Below the pieces are notes generated by a model. It was given only the letters and a program-made list of their open reading frames with translations. It did no database searches and was not told the DNA's origin. A stretch of DNA of 64,000 bases, from assembly GCA_014529385.2 (NCBI GenBank), contig CM043965.1:67325690-67389689 (forward strand). Reading direction: 5' to 3'. Positions 22,419 to 34,328 of this stretch are shown here, piece after piece (positions within the stretch are counted from its first letter, which is position 1; every line of letters starts with the position of its first letter). The translations under genes and the position numbers were made by a program. The DNA comes from Adiantum capillus-veneris. Its lineage: Eukaryota; Streptophyta; Polypodiopsida; Polypodiales; Pteridaceae.

Positions 22419-22423
22419 CTGCC

Positions 22424-23900
22424 TGAAACCGGCCTGTTCAATCCAAAAAGGGCGGTAGACTTTACTTTAAACCTTGATTTAGCTTTCACCCATTATTAGT
22501 CGTCTATTTTACCTGTACTTTCAAGACACAACAAAGGGGAGAGGGATACAGGCTGCTAGATTGCACCTGTATGAGTAGACGGACACCAGATTGGCCCCTA
22601 ACTTAGGCGCCCCTTTCAGTATTTCTTTATTATTCAAAAGAGGGAATAAACGCTGTGGTTCCTACAAGCTGCCCCGCACAAACTCGGCTGAATTTCCACT
22701 GTTCCAGCCCGATTTCGGCAGCATAACTGTACTAGAACCCTTCACGGTCAGTATTCCCACGCATTGACCGACTTTCCCGACGCATACGGGCACTTTGCAA
22801 AACCTGGCGAGAATCTGCAGCACGCTGAATTCTCTGTTTTCAGCCCTGAAAATGCGCCAGATCACCTGTACAGCGGTCCCCTTGCGTCCCCGAACCTCCT
22901 GGGGGTATTAGGATCCGTTTAGGGCCAAAACCCTAAACCTGCAAAAATACACAGCAGGCTGTAATTCACTGTTTCGGGCTCCGTTTCGCGTGCCGGTCGC
23001 ATCCCTAGCAAGTCCTCGAGCTCCCGCACCTGTAGGGCTACTTGCCCTTTGAATCGGACGAGATTTCTGGCGTGAAACCTCTCCGAATTCACCTGTACCT
23101 GCGGGGGGATTAGCCGCTAGCTAATCCAGTACCTGTGCAAGAGGCTCTTGCCTCGGCAATCGCGCATGAACCCACACAACTGTACATTGGTCAAATGAAA
23201 AGCCCACTAGAGGGGCATAACATACTGCCAAAGGGGAGAGAGAGGGCAGTGCGTAGCGTGCACGGCATCACTCCTGGCACCGCACTGTGCATAAGAGGGA
23301 AAGCAAGCACTCCATAGCTCTTAACCTGTGACAGAGACTTGCAAAATGAGCCTCCCAGCTATAAATCACGTTTTTGCCTTCTCTATAAGTAGTAAACTGG
23401 CCTCAAAGTGCCAAGTGTCACTCATTTGTGCATTTTCCCGCTTTAGACCCTCGGGTCTAAAAATATCTCACCTGCAGCCTCTGTTGACTTGGCCACAGAG
23501 TAACAAAATGATCCCCATGTCAAACTGCACGTAATGACGCGAAGACATTTTCAGGTCCCAAAATAGCAGTTCCCTAAATTTTAGGAGATGCTGCCATTGT
23601 ATCTTTCTAGGTCATCCGACCCTCTTTGTACACTGCGGTCACATCCAGAACTGAAATGTAGCCTCTGTAGCAAAGGATTCCACTTTGGCTAGTCAATGAC
23701 CCCACTTGGCTAACCATAGTCCTTGTCCAACCTTAGTGCTCTCTTGCCCTCAGGCCTGGACTCCCTCTGGACAGTTCCACACTAGCTATGCAATGCAGGG
23801 CAGTTAGATTTCCCGAGGGGTGTTTCCAAAAAGTGAAAGTAAATAGATAATAAGAAAGAAATCAACAAAAAGGATAGATAGTAGTCACACGCTGGTGACA
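22424..23900 (-). repeat. E4 3' LTR, 1477 bp
   Basis: On the minus strand it starts TGTCACCAGCGTGTGAC and ends CAGGCCGGTTTCA, as in E1. A polypurine tract (GAGGGGGGTA on the minus strand) adjoins at about 23901-23910. The conserved 3'-end motif of these LTRs lies at 22606-22631. Confidence 0.9.
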
Positions 23901-24472
23901 TACCCCCCTCTTGAAATCTCAAACGTCCTCGTTTGCATCTATGTCGTACAAGCTCCTAGTCAACATTGATGTATTCAACACCTGTCGACACATGTACGAC
24001 ACATACATGCTCATTGTCAACCCTGGTGTATTCAACACCTCGTCGACTCATGTATTGCCTGCGTGTGAACCCTGTCCCAATGACATAGTGGTAGCTTCAC
24101 ACTCTGCCATTGCTTTGAGTCACTAACTTTCCAATGACAAAATGGTAGCTGCACATTTTGCCACTGTCTTATAGTACACGTTGGATCCCGTAACACTTGC
24201 GAGCATACCCAAACCGACAGTTTAAGAATGCAGTTACACATGTACTCTTTAATAGAAGCAATCACTGTATCCTTGACAGACTGACAAGAAATACTCACTT
24301 CTATAGCACTAACCAAACTTTTGGACATTCCATAAGAGCAATTGCCAAACTGACAATCTGTACAGCTCTAACATTCATGTAACAGGTATTTGATTTGAGC
24401 TCACTTTAAATACCTTGTACATCATTTGTTTCAGAAGCCATTGTCACACTGACAATCCATTTAGCTTTGAAC

Positions 24473-26383
24473 TCAAGGGGTCAAGGTAGGTTGCAAATCG
24501 AAGGCTTCCAGGTAAAGTGATAACACAGTTGGTGACTCTGCAAGTTCACCTTCTTCCATCCACTTAGCATCCATTGGTGGATAGTTTCTGAACTTTACCA
24601 AGTAACGCCTAGTAACCTTGCCTTTCACTTTCCTTTGTTTGTGTGCCAAAATCTGTTCAGGGACCAAGATCTCGTCAAGTTCCTCGACTTCCGGCTGATC
24701 TTCAGGTGGCATATCTTCTGGCACATCACCCACATAGGGTCTGAGAAGACTCACATGAAACGCATTGTGAATCTTCCAACTGTCAGGCAATTTCAGCCTA
24801 TATGCAACATCACTGATTATGTCGCATACTTGAAAAGGCCCATTGTAACGCATGCTGAGCTTTGGAAACAGTCTTTCCTTGCCCTTCATCTTCTTTAACC
24901 TTGCCTTTTCAAAGCGTAAAAGCACCCAATCACCAAGTGAATATACTACTTCACGACGGTGACGATCAGCTGCTTTCTTTTGCTTTGCCTGAGTCCTTTC
25001 TAAGGCCACTTTGACCTTCTGGTACATTTCATCCATGTCCTGAACATACTTATCTGCTTCAAATATCTTGTCCTTTGTATGCAGTATGGGAGGAACTTTC
25101 TTGCCACCTTCAACTATCTCAAAAGGTGCCTTGCCAGTTGATGAATGCACTGTATTATTGTATGCATACTCCACCAATGGCAAATACTGCTCCCACTTTC
25201 CTTTATGCTCTGACACATAGCACTTCAGCAGATCTAGGACAGTAGAATTTGCCTCTTCTGACTGCCCATCTGTTTGCGGATGAAATGACGAAGAGAATTT
25301 GAGCGTGGTACCCATATTCTCAAACAAGCCTTTCCAGAACAAACTAGTCATGCGTGGATCACGGTCGCTAATAATCGACTGTGGCATGCCATGATACTTG
25401 AAAATATTGCTCATAAACAAGCGTGCCATCTGATCTGGCTTTATCTTCTTCCTGACAGGAATAAAATGAGCCTGTTTGCTGAATCTGCAAATAATGGTCC
25501 AAATACCATCATTTCCTGTCTGCGTTCTTGGAAGATCAAAGATAAAATCCATAGCAATACTTTCCCATGGTTTATCTGGAATAGGTAGTGGTTGCAATAA
25601 CCCTGGTGCCTTTTGCCTGTCAAACTTGACCTTTTGGCATATTAGGCATTCTCGCACAAAGGCATCCACATCCCTTCTCAATGTAGGCCAATAGAAGAAT
25701 GTCTCAACCGCTTTAACTGTAGCATCGATACCACGATGCCCTGCATACGGTGGGACATGACTCTCTTCCATAACTTTGCGTCGCAATGGCTTTGTGACAC
25801 ACAATCTGCCATGCATCATCATGAACCCGTCTTTAAGAAGATAGTGTTCATGACGTTGTCCATCCATTAGTTGCTCGAAGACCCTTGCAAAATCTTCATG
25901 ATTTGCATACTGTTCTCTCATATCATCAAGTTCATGATGATAAGGAATCGACACAGCTGAAATTTGTGGCTTCCTTGACAAGGCATCAGCCACAACGTTC
26001 TTCTTGCCTTCCACATGCACAATCTGAAAATGGAACATGGACAAGATATTTGCCCATCGCATATGCTTCTCAGATAACTTTGTCTGTGTCAAGAAGTATC
26101 GCAAGGTCTGATGATCCGTTTGGACAACGAAATCTGCACCTAGCAGGTAGTGTTTCCAACTTAAGAGCGCATGAATCACAGCCAGTAACTCTTTCTCATA
26201 GACCTGCATGGTCATCTCTGGCCCTTGCAAAATTCTGCTCTCATAGGCTACTACCCTGCCATCTTGCATTAGCACAGCACCAATGCTACTACCGCAGGCA
26301 TCACACTGGACAACAAATGACTTCCTAAGATCTGGCAACACAATGACTGGATCTGAAGTCATCTTTTCCTTTAAGAGATTAAA
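24473..26383 (-). pseudogene. E4 pol 3' part: RNase H, integrase, chromodomain
   Basis: An open frame of about 630 codons without internal stops, truncated at its N-terminus. In order: RNase H (from QCDACGSSIGAVLMQD), an H2C2 zinc finger (HVPPYAGHRG to CLICQK), the integrase core with D (MDFIFDLP), D (ISDRDPRM) and E (DGQSEEAN), a GPF/Y-like segment (RYNGPFQV), and a C-terminal chromodomain (RRYLVKFRNYPPMDAKW). These enzymes would act in virus-like particles and at chromatin. No reverse transcriptase, protease or gag remains, so the copy cannot move on its own. It differs from E1 by a few residues. Confidence 0.9.
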
Positions 26384-26388
26384 CTGCC

Positions 26389-26756
26389 TCTAGAAAGGTG
26401 GCCCATGCCAAACGTTGATTCAGAGCCGCAATCCTCCTATGCTGCACACTGATTTTTCTCTGTAGAGATTGCTGAGTTACTCTCTCTAGAGCATTTTTCT
26501 CTTTCCTGACAGATTTTCACTCTAAAACTCAGAGACAGAATCCTCCTCTTTCAATTTAAGAAAAACTTGAAGAGCTTGTACCATTGTATTACATAAGAGG
26601 CAAAATCTTCCACTTTACAAAACATGCCCAATGCACTGGCATTCTCTCTCTAGAATCTCTCCCCTCTCTCTAAAGAATGCTGATTTTGTCTCTAGACCGT
26701 TTTTCTGCAACAAGAAGCTATAATGTGTATAAGAGACCATTTAAGTGTGAGTAAGT
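26389..26756. other. Flank with nothing recognisable
   Basis: A pyrimidine/AG-rich sequence with repeated CTCTCTAGA-like words. No gene seen. Confidence 0.4.
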
Positions 26757-27090
26757 ATGCTACCAGAACAGTATAGTAAATAGCTTCACTTAGCCATAGT
26801 CTTCTTCATAGCAAAAGATAGCAGTAATTATTATGTAAAGCATAAGGTAAAACCCCCCTAAGGCAACAACTCAAATCGAGTTTGAGTGTGGCAGGTTGGA
26901 TGTCATATTTTGTAGCCAGATATAGTGATCCAGGACCCAATCAAAGCCCCCCCAGATGCTATCAAGGTCAGATGCTGTGACCAAGTGTGTGTGTGTGTGT
27001 GTGTGTACCCGCCCTAACCCAAGCGCAATACACAATGGGTTTCGGCAGTAGGCCCATTGTGTATGGGCCTACTGCCTCATCTGAAAGATG
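26757..27090 (-). repeat. Left copy of a direct repeat, probable LTR of a decayed element
   Basis: About 240 bp match 30352-30610. After a (GT)n tract, the rest resembles 30955-31050. It includes a perfect hairpin: GGCAGTAGGCCCAT (27044-27057), a 5-base loop, then ATGGGCCTACTGCC (27063-27076). Confidence 0.6.
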
Positions 27091-28410
27091 AGTTAAATAA
27101 GAGTCTTTAGCATAGAAGTGCCAAGTGGGAGTGTCCCTGAAAAGGGTAGAACTGTTTGTACTAGTACAATAGCAGATAACGTCTTCAAGGAAGACAATAC
27201 TCCTGTAGGAGTTTTAAGGCTTTGTCAGCCAGTTCGAAAAAGTATGCTTGTCATTGAGTAGTCAAAAGATGATATACGCAAAGCTTTTCCACTTGTTCCC
27301 AAAAGTCATCATATGTGCAATAGGTAGCATGTTCCTGTAATTGTCAAAATATTTGCATAAGCATAGGTGAGTAGAATTGGCTTAACTTGCTACTTAAAAC
27401 CGACTGAGCCAAAAGACTACAATAGTCGTGAGTAGGAATCCAGTCCATAGTCAAGGAGAGACCACCTAACACGTGTCAACCAGTCAAGGAATTATAGACA
27501 GTGGGCCACTCAAAGCCTACAGACACAAAATATCCAAAGCCAGTGTCCTGGCCCTCCCAATTGCCTAGGAGGGTCTGGTGTTTAGGGGTGTGTGTAGCTG
27601 TTTTAATTAAAATAAATAGACACCAATGAACAAGATGTTCAAAAAGACGATTGGCTAAAGATATGTAGGCAAAGACAAGTACAAAAACAACTCAGTCTTT
27701 GATTCATAACTATACAACATAATAAGAATGAAGTATCATTCCAAATGAATTTGTACAAAGGTATTAGAACAATCTCAATTGAATCATCAAGTGTTTTCAA
27801 AGTCGGACTGCAACAAGCTAAACCTTTTTAAGCCAAGATAGAATTCTCACCTGCATCCATATAGTCAAGACAACAGATATGTTAGACTTGGCTACATATG
27901 GCAGGCTTCAAAGAATCTATCAGTTGTTATCCATGTCAAACTTAAAAATTTTAAACTAGCGACTGTCCTGCATATTAAAGTCTCAAGGATTGTTTACCAT
28001 CATATTCTAGCTAGAGTTACTCCATATGTTTTAACTTCTCTTTTTTTAAATAACCATTTAATGTAAAAAATGTCGACTAATCCATATCATTGTATGTACT
28101 TCTTTCATTTAAAAAGCTTGCATGCAATGCTCAGTTATGTAATTTCATCTTTAAAATATGTTCCGAGGTCGAGCCCTTCAAAGCCAGAATCAGCTAGGAT
28201 TATCACTCGACCAAACTAGCCATATCCAAAGACCAGGCAAAACCAGAAGAATGTGTTGTAGACCAGATCATTTAACCCGCCAGAACTAGCAGAAGACATC
28301 AGGTAATGAAGTACGGATATCCAATCCAGTTAGCAAGTCAAGGCCACCAAGTCTCCTCATGTTATAGCACTATACCCATCACGGTCAGAATTTTAGTGTA
28401 AGCCAAATCT
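27091..28410. other. Decayed repeat region with an E5-family LTR fragment
   Basis: Bases about 27165-27240 resemble the interior of the E5 3' LTR (around 36468-36535, TAGGAGTTTTAAGGCTTTG). The rest shows no frame or motif. Confidence 0.4.
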
Positions 28411-28745
28411 TAAGTAGTAAAGCATAAGAAGCTAGAATATATTTGTGTATATATAAGGTTTTTATGGCCAAATCACCACCAAGAGCTAGATGTAGCGTAT
28501 ATATAAAAAAAGAAGACCAGATCTAAGCCAAACATCCAAGCAACACGCTGAAGGTCAGATTTATTGTAAGTCAAAGCAAACAGTCTCTTAGTAAAGTATC
28601 AAAGCCAGAATATTGTATAAGGTTTACATATATTTTATGGTAGCATCATCACAAGATGTAGTGGAATATGTATGTAAAAAAACCAGATCTACGCCAGATA
28701 TCCAAGCAATAGGAAAAGGTCAGATTTTTTGTTAGGTCAAAACAA
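28411..28745. repeat. Two-copy tandem repeat, unit about 160-177 bp
   Basis: The core ACCAGATCTA-GCCA-ATCCAAGCAA-AGGTCAGATTT occurs near 28490-28560 and again near 28680-28735, with matching upstream AT-rich DNA. Confidence 0.65.
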
Positions 28746-29308
28746 TCTCCCCCATATCATAACACCATAACAAACTTAGGTAGTAAAGAGCAAAAAAAAA
28801 CAGATCATTATCTATATGTAAAGACCAGGAATAAAAGACCAGCAAAATGAGTTGTAGACCATATCTCTTATCAATACATGTCCAGCAGAGAAAACCTGCC
28901 ATATATAAATCAAATCACAGCGATCATGATAATACAAAGGCCCTTGAGACCCCTAGCAAGGGAGAATATGGTTACCAAAACCCCGATTTAGGCCAGCCAT
29001 CAAGAACCAGAGGTTAATAGTGCCAAACTTAGCCCAAGGACCAATGCTAATCATAAAAAATTCCACCTGTTTTGTGCTTAAGCCATAAGTTAGTTAATAT
29101 TTTACTCTTGTTACACCATAGAGGCCAGGTGAGCAGAGTTCCCTAAATATAAAAGAAATATTCTCAGAATTTCTCAGTACAATCACTACTCCTCAAGCCA
29201 GAAAGAAGTAAAACCACTAGCCCAAGGAAGTGTGCCTGAACACCACCTTATTCCATAGTTTATCAAGGAAAAAATATCATTTTGCAAATAAATCATGCTA
29301 AAAAGTTT

Positions 29309-29515
29309 TTAAGCCATCATCCAAAAAAGCCTTAAAAACCAGAGTGGCTCACCATAAGTTATGTAAGCAAAACCCAACTCATCCAATTTGAACATCCTCC
29401 AAGTTTTTCTAGCACAATCATAATTCAATAAGTAATCATTCAATATGATGATATCATGAGAACAATCTATCAAAACAAGACAATCTAGGGCAAAACAAAC
29501 ATCACTATCAGTCAA
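29309..29515 (-). pseudogene. Possible gypsy protease C-terminal relic
   Basis: A 68-codon frame with the order CSHDIIILNDYLLNYDC then RKTWRM. This resembles the end of Ty3/gypsy aspartic proteases (the D-I-I-L-G-x-D-F-L segment followed by a basic strand). The catalytic DSG is not seen. Position and strand fit a decayed minus-strand element between the repeats at 26757 and 30352. Confidence 0.3.
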
Positions 29516-30351
29516 GAGCTGCTTTATACCAGCTATCTTGAGTCCTTTCCCTAAAAAACCCCAATGTAACTCGCTGTCGAATTATGAATCTCCACATAAC
29601 CCACCAGAACATGAACCATCACATAACGTTCCAGAATATCAACCAGTGATTAGCGCAGTCAAGGCAGTTTCCCCATATTACCATAATATAACACATTTAG
29701 GTAACAACCCGATCAGTAACCATATGTCTGTTTAGAATTGATGCCACTTTTTTGTCAAACAACAAAAGACTAAAGTGAGTATGTATGTAATCAGTACCAG
29801 GTAGGAAGCAAAAAAACCTCTATTGATGTGCAAATATTAGTGCCGAGGTTATCATACCATATGCTTTAGCTAAAGAAAATCCCAAATGTACAGTTCTGCC
29901 AATATTCCTAAGGTAAAAAAAACCTGTTATAATTACCCAACAGAGCAAGGAATTAAGCATTTGAGATTTTGAGTTAATTTCTCCAACGAGCCAAGGGAAA
30001 CCAAGTCTAAGTGAAGGGAGGGGCCCCTCACCTTATTATAGGGGTTAGAGAAGCATGACAGTAGTCGTCTCAGCAAGCCAGGTAAGGCCACACCCTATAA
30101 GCCCTTCATAGCGCACAATCTGCATCGGGATTGTGAGCGGGTCCTAAAGAGGAGGAGATTTTATGAGAAAACAGAGCTATAAGCCTCACCGGGCCGCCAC
30201 TCATCATCAGAAGGGGAAGAGGATCGATGGCGACAGCTACTACATAGGATTCATCACGGTGTTTGAAGCTAGGAGACGCCATACAGACACAAAATAGGGG
30301 AGGGTTATTTCCATAAGAGACTATTCCCATAGGGTTAGGTTTTTAGAGGTA

Positions 30352-30836
30352 CCATGCTACCAGAACAGTATAGTAAATAGCTTCACTTAGCCATAGTGTT
30401 CTTCATAGCAAAAGATAGCAGTAATTATTATGTAAAGCATAAGGTAAAACTCCCCTAAGGCAACAACTCAAATCTAGTTTGAGTGTGACAGGTTGGATGT
30501 CATATTTTGTAGCCAAATATAGCGATCCAGGACCCAATCAGAGCCCCCCCCCCCCCCCCCCCCCCCCAGATGCTATCAAGGTCAGATGCTGTGACCAAGT
30601 GTGTGTGTGTGTATACGCACGCTAAGTGAGGGAGAGAACACCTCTCACTTGTTTATATAGCAGCATCAGATCAGTGGTTTCCAGCTTGGGCGGCATCAGA
30701 TATCCAATGTTTATGTGAGCATCCCTTGGAAGTTGGATTGAAATACACCATACCAGCTACAGAATCTCCACAATATCCTAGTATGCCAGAGTTAGGAGTA
30801 AAGAGTAAGCAAGGTTTCAAGCCAACGCACAAAGAG

Positions 30837-30887
<51 letters not shown>

Positions 30888-31060
30888 AGGTAGAAAAAAC
30901 CTAAACGTTCTAGAAAATCCTATCTAGGCGGGTTAGGTCAAGCCAAGTATAGAGTGACAAAGTGTGTGCGCGCGCACGCCACCCATACCCAGGCACCATA
31001 CTCAATGTTAAGGTATGGGCCTACTGCCTCATCAAGTTGATGAGAGTCATACAATCAAGA
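30352..31060 (-). repeat. Right copy of the direct repeat, with poly-C, GT and GA tracts
   Basis: It matches 26757-27090 in two blocks (30352-30610 and about 30955-31050) separated by about 345 bp. Features: a run of 24 C (30544-30567), (GT)n, a TATATAAA-like box on the minus strand near 30650, and a (GA)n run (about 30840-30887). A degraded primer-site-like sequence (GAGGTACCATG) precedes 30355. An LTR in minus orientation is likely. Confidence 0.5.
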
Positions 31061-31868
31061 TTGAAACTTCAAAGAGATGTACCACATCAAGAAGTCCAAG
31101 TGAAGCATGTTACGAGACTGGGCACCCCCTGTTGTAGTGGTTAGCTACAATTGGGATAGCTGACGTAATGGTTAATTATGTGTTGTCTATTTATTTTACT
31201 AATTGAGTTGATGATGATTTTGTAGAGTGGAATGCGGGGAGTTGATGAAGAGGCGACGGCAATTTTTTGGTCTCCCACCGCAGCATACGATCCCATTTTA
31301 AAATAAACCTTCGAATTCATTTAACCCAAGCCTCTAAAGGCTTTCCAATTCAATTGTGGCCATTCAATTTAAGTATTAAGTTGGCCCCTTTTCTTAAGGA
31401 CTCGGGCACCCTTCTATAATCGTTTGGTCGGTCTCCACCAACCTAGATCAACAATAAGTCACCGACTCCATTAAAACCAATTCGACTGACTCCTTTGGCC
31501 GCACAAGCTTTCTCTTTCGCTGTTCAAAGGGGAATATTGGCCATCCATTCTTCGCCGAACATCTTCAACAACCTTTGGGGTGAAAGTTAAAATTACCACT
31601 ATCTTTTGGGATAAGGAGACCGGATGCTATAAAATTCATATGGCTCGGTAAAGCACCGTCGGACCGTCTACTTCTCTAGCAATTTCCTAGCGCATCGCCA
31701 TTTCGGACTGGACGTCACCGCTATTTCTCAGCTAAGTACATTACATTTCTGTTATTTATTTTACTTTTATTCCGCATATTGCATCTGTGAATCACCAAAT
31801 AGCCTTTTTAAGCATTACCATTTAAGTATTTATTTAAAAATAAATAAAATAAAATAAAGCACACAATC

Positions 31869-33527
31869 ATGGCACACCTTCCTTAGGCACCCACGATTGC
31901 AGAGCAACTTCAAAATTTGCAGTAGTCACTCACATATGAACGCATGCGAAGGCAAGAACTTGAAGATGAATTATTGCATTCTGCACGCACCGAATCTGCA
32001 CCGGCACCCAAGAAAAACAAAATTAGCAGAAAAGCCTTCACTTTCAAAGATTTTGATGGCACTAAAGATACTAGCACAGTTCTAGCATGGGTTAGTCAAC
32101 TAGATGACTATTTTTATGATGAAGACTTCCCCGAGCGTGAAATGGTAAAGTGTGCATCCAATCATCTCACTAGCAGCGCTGCATTGTGGTGGAACGCCAC
32201 CAGACAACATGGAAGAAGACCACGCACCTGGAATGCATTTAAAAAAGTGTTTTTATCTCAATTTTTGCCCACACAGTACAAAGCTAAAGCACAACGCCAA
32301 TGGGATTTAATTCGACAGGGTAGAAATGAAGATGTATAGGGTTACACTGACCGTTTTTTGAATTGTCTAATTCAATTGCAAGCTATTGAATATGTTAGTC
32401 GTAAGAAATTGAAGCGAAAGTACATATCAGGCTTTGCACTACAAATTAGTACTGAGGTAGATATGTTCGAACCAGATTCTCTGTCAAAGGCCATTAATTT
32501 GGCTCTCAACGCAGAAAAGAAGAAAGGTGGACATTCCTCTCACACTGATCAACCTGCTAACACTAACCGCAACAAGAGACCTCCTCTCTCTCCTAACTTT
32601 GACAGAAGCAAACAACAAAGCCGTACTTTTTTCAAAAGACGTAGATTTGACAATCCTCCTACAACTGCTCAACCTCATACGAGCAACAACAACAACAACA
32701 ACAACACCCAGCAACGAGGCAACCAACATCCTTTCAACCAGCGTTCTCCTCCAAATTCTAATGGTAACAAAAAGGTGAAGTGTTTTAAATGCTTTCAGTA
32801 TAGTCACTATGCAAATAAGTGCCCAAATGGTCATGCTAAGGACAATGGTCAATCCAATGGCCATTCAAATGGAGTCAACAGGAATTCAAGTCAAAAACCC
32901 TTCAACAACAACCGCCCTAACGGAGCTACTCTTAACCTCATCGAAGATGCTACACCCGACGACAATGAAGTGGAAGTTAACTACGGTGAGGGATATGATC
33001 CTGATTATGATAACGATGACAATCCATCCTCAGGTACTCCTATATCTCCTCACACTTTGTTTAAAGTGCAAGGCACTGTTAAGGGTGAAAATGTCACCAT
33101 TCTGTTAGATGATGATAGTAGTCATGATTTCATTTCCACACGATTGGCACAGCAACTATCACTCTCTGAAATCTCATCTCCTCACAAGGTCAAAACTGTT
33201 TTTAATAATCAACGTTTTAATTGTAAAACTCAAGTCACTGTTGAAGTTTACATTGGTGAATTCACACAAGCACGTACATTTTTGGTAGCACCATTGCACG
33301 GTCTTGATATGATTTTGGGAATGCCATTTCGTTATGAATTTGACCCGTTGATTAATTATAAAACACGTAGAATGTCTCTCACTCATCATAATAAAAATTT
33401 CTCCATCCAAGCAACACTGGCACATCAAAAATTTCCACTCCTCTCTCACACTCAAGCCAAACGAGCAATTCGAAAACAAGGGAAAACATATCTAGTATTG
33501 GTAAATCAAATTTCTGCTGAAAACTGA
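31869..33527 (+). pseudogene. E5 gag-protease, three in-frame stops
   Basis: From ATG 31869 the frame has stops at 31884-31886, about 31923 and 32337-32339, but stays in one phase to 33527. It has a gag domain (ALWWNATRQHGRRPRTWNAF), a basic N/Q-rich linker (asparagine run near 32690), a zinc knuckle CFKCFQYSHYANKC (CX2CX4HX4C), and a protease-like domain. The protease catalytic triplet is altered: ILLDDDSSHDFIS where DSG(A/S) is expected. A 1-base shift separates this frame from the RT frame. Confidence 0.85.
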
Positions 33528-34328
33528 AACTTCACGTAATTCCGCACACGATGAATTTCTCTCACAATTTAAAGATTGTTTCATGCATGATCTGCCACCT
33601 CGAATTCCACCATCACCTCTAGAAGACCACAAAATTGACATCATACCGGGTAGTGAACCTCCTTGTAGAGCACCTTATCGTGTAAATCCTACCGCACACA
33701 GGGAAATACAAACTCAAATCACTGACTTACTTGACCGAGGCCTAATCCGACCTAGTAGTTCACCATACGGAGCTCCAGTACTTCTTGTCAAGAAGAAAAA
33801 TGAAACCTTTCGTATGTGTATCGACTACAGGGCTTTAAACAAGATCACCATTAAGAATAGGTTTCTCATTCCTAGAGTGGATGATCTATTAGACAAACTG
33901 AAAGGGACAAACATCTTTAGCCAAATTGACCTTAAATCAAGGTACCATCAAGTCAAAATGTTTGAACATGATGTCTACAAAACTGCTTTCAGAACACAAA
34001 CTGGACATTATGAATTTCTTGTCATGCCATTTGGTTTGACAAATGCACCAGCTACATTCACACGCATGATGAATCGAATTTTCATTGACCATCAAGATTT
34101 TGTGATTGTATTTTTTGGTGACATTTTGGTATTCAGTAAACCTGAAGAAGAGCATAAACAACATTTAACACGTGTATTCGATCTGCTTGCACAAAATCAC
34201 TTATATTTGAATCCTGAAAAGAGTTCATTTTTCCAATCTGAAATTGAATATTTGGGACACATTGTATCGGGTAAGGGAATACATATCGATCCAAAGAAAA
34301 TTGAAGATCATGGCCTAGACCCAAAAAC
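33528..34328 (+). pseudogene. E5 reverse transcriptase, catalytic site altered and frameshifted
   Basis: RT landmarks in order: CIDYRALN, SQIDLKSRYHQVK, FLVMPFGLTNAPATF, then VFFGDILVF at about 34110. The canonical site is F(F/V)DD, so the first catalytic aspartate is glycine. The frame shifts near 34310, just before the HELRSFIGLCSYYRKF segment. Confidence 0.85.

Larger units (their letters stand above)
22424..26383 (-). mobile_element. E4: 5'-truncated chromovirus with a single LTR
   Basis: Only the 3' part of the element is present: RNase H, integrase, chromodomain, 3' noncoding region and the 3' LTR (22424-23900). At 26383 similarity to the complete relative E1 stops abruptly within the RT/RNase H region. 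CTGCC flanks both ends (22419-22423 and 26384-26388), which looks like a 5-bp TSD around the truncated copy. E4 is closely related to E1 in LTR ends and protein. Confidence 0.8.

Noticed and set aside
26757-31060. A confidently bounded LTR element
   Set aside because: The direct repeats are clear, but no TSD, good primer site or polypurine tract could be fixed, and the right repeat is interrupted. Reported only as repeats.
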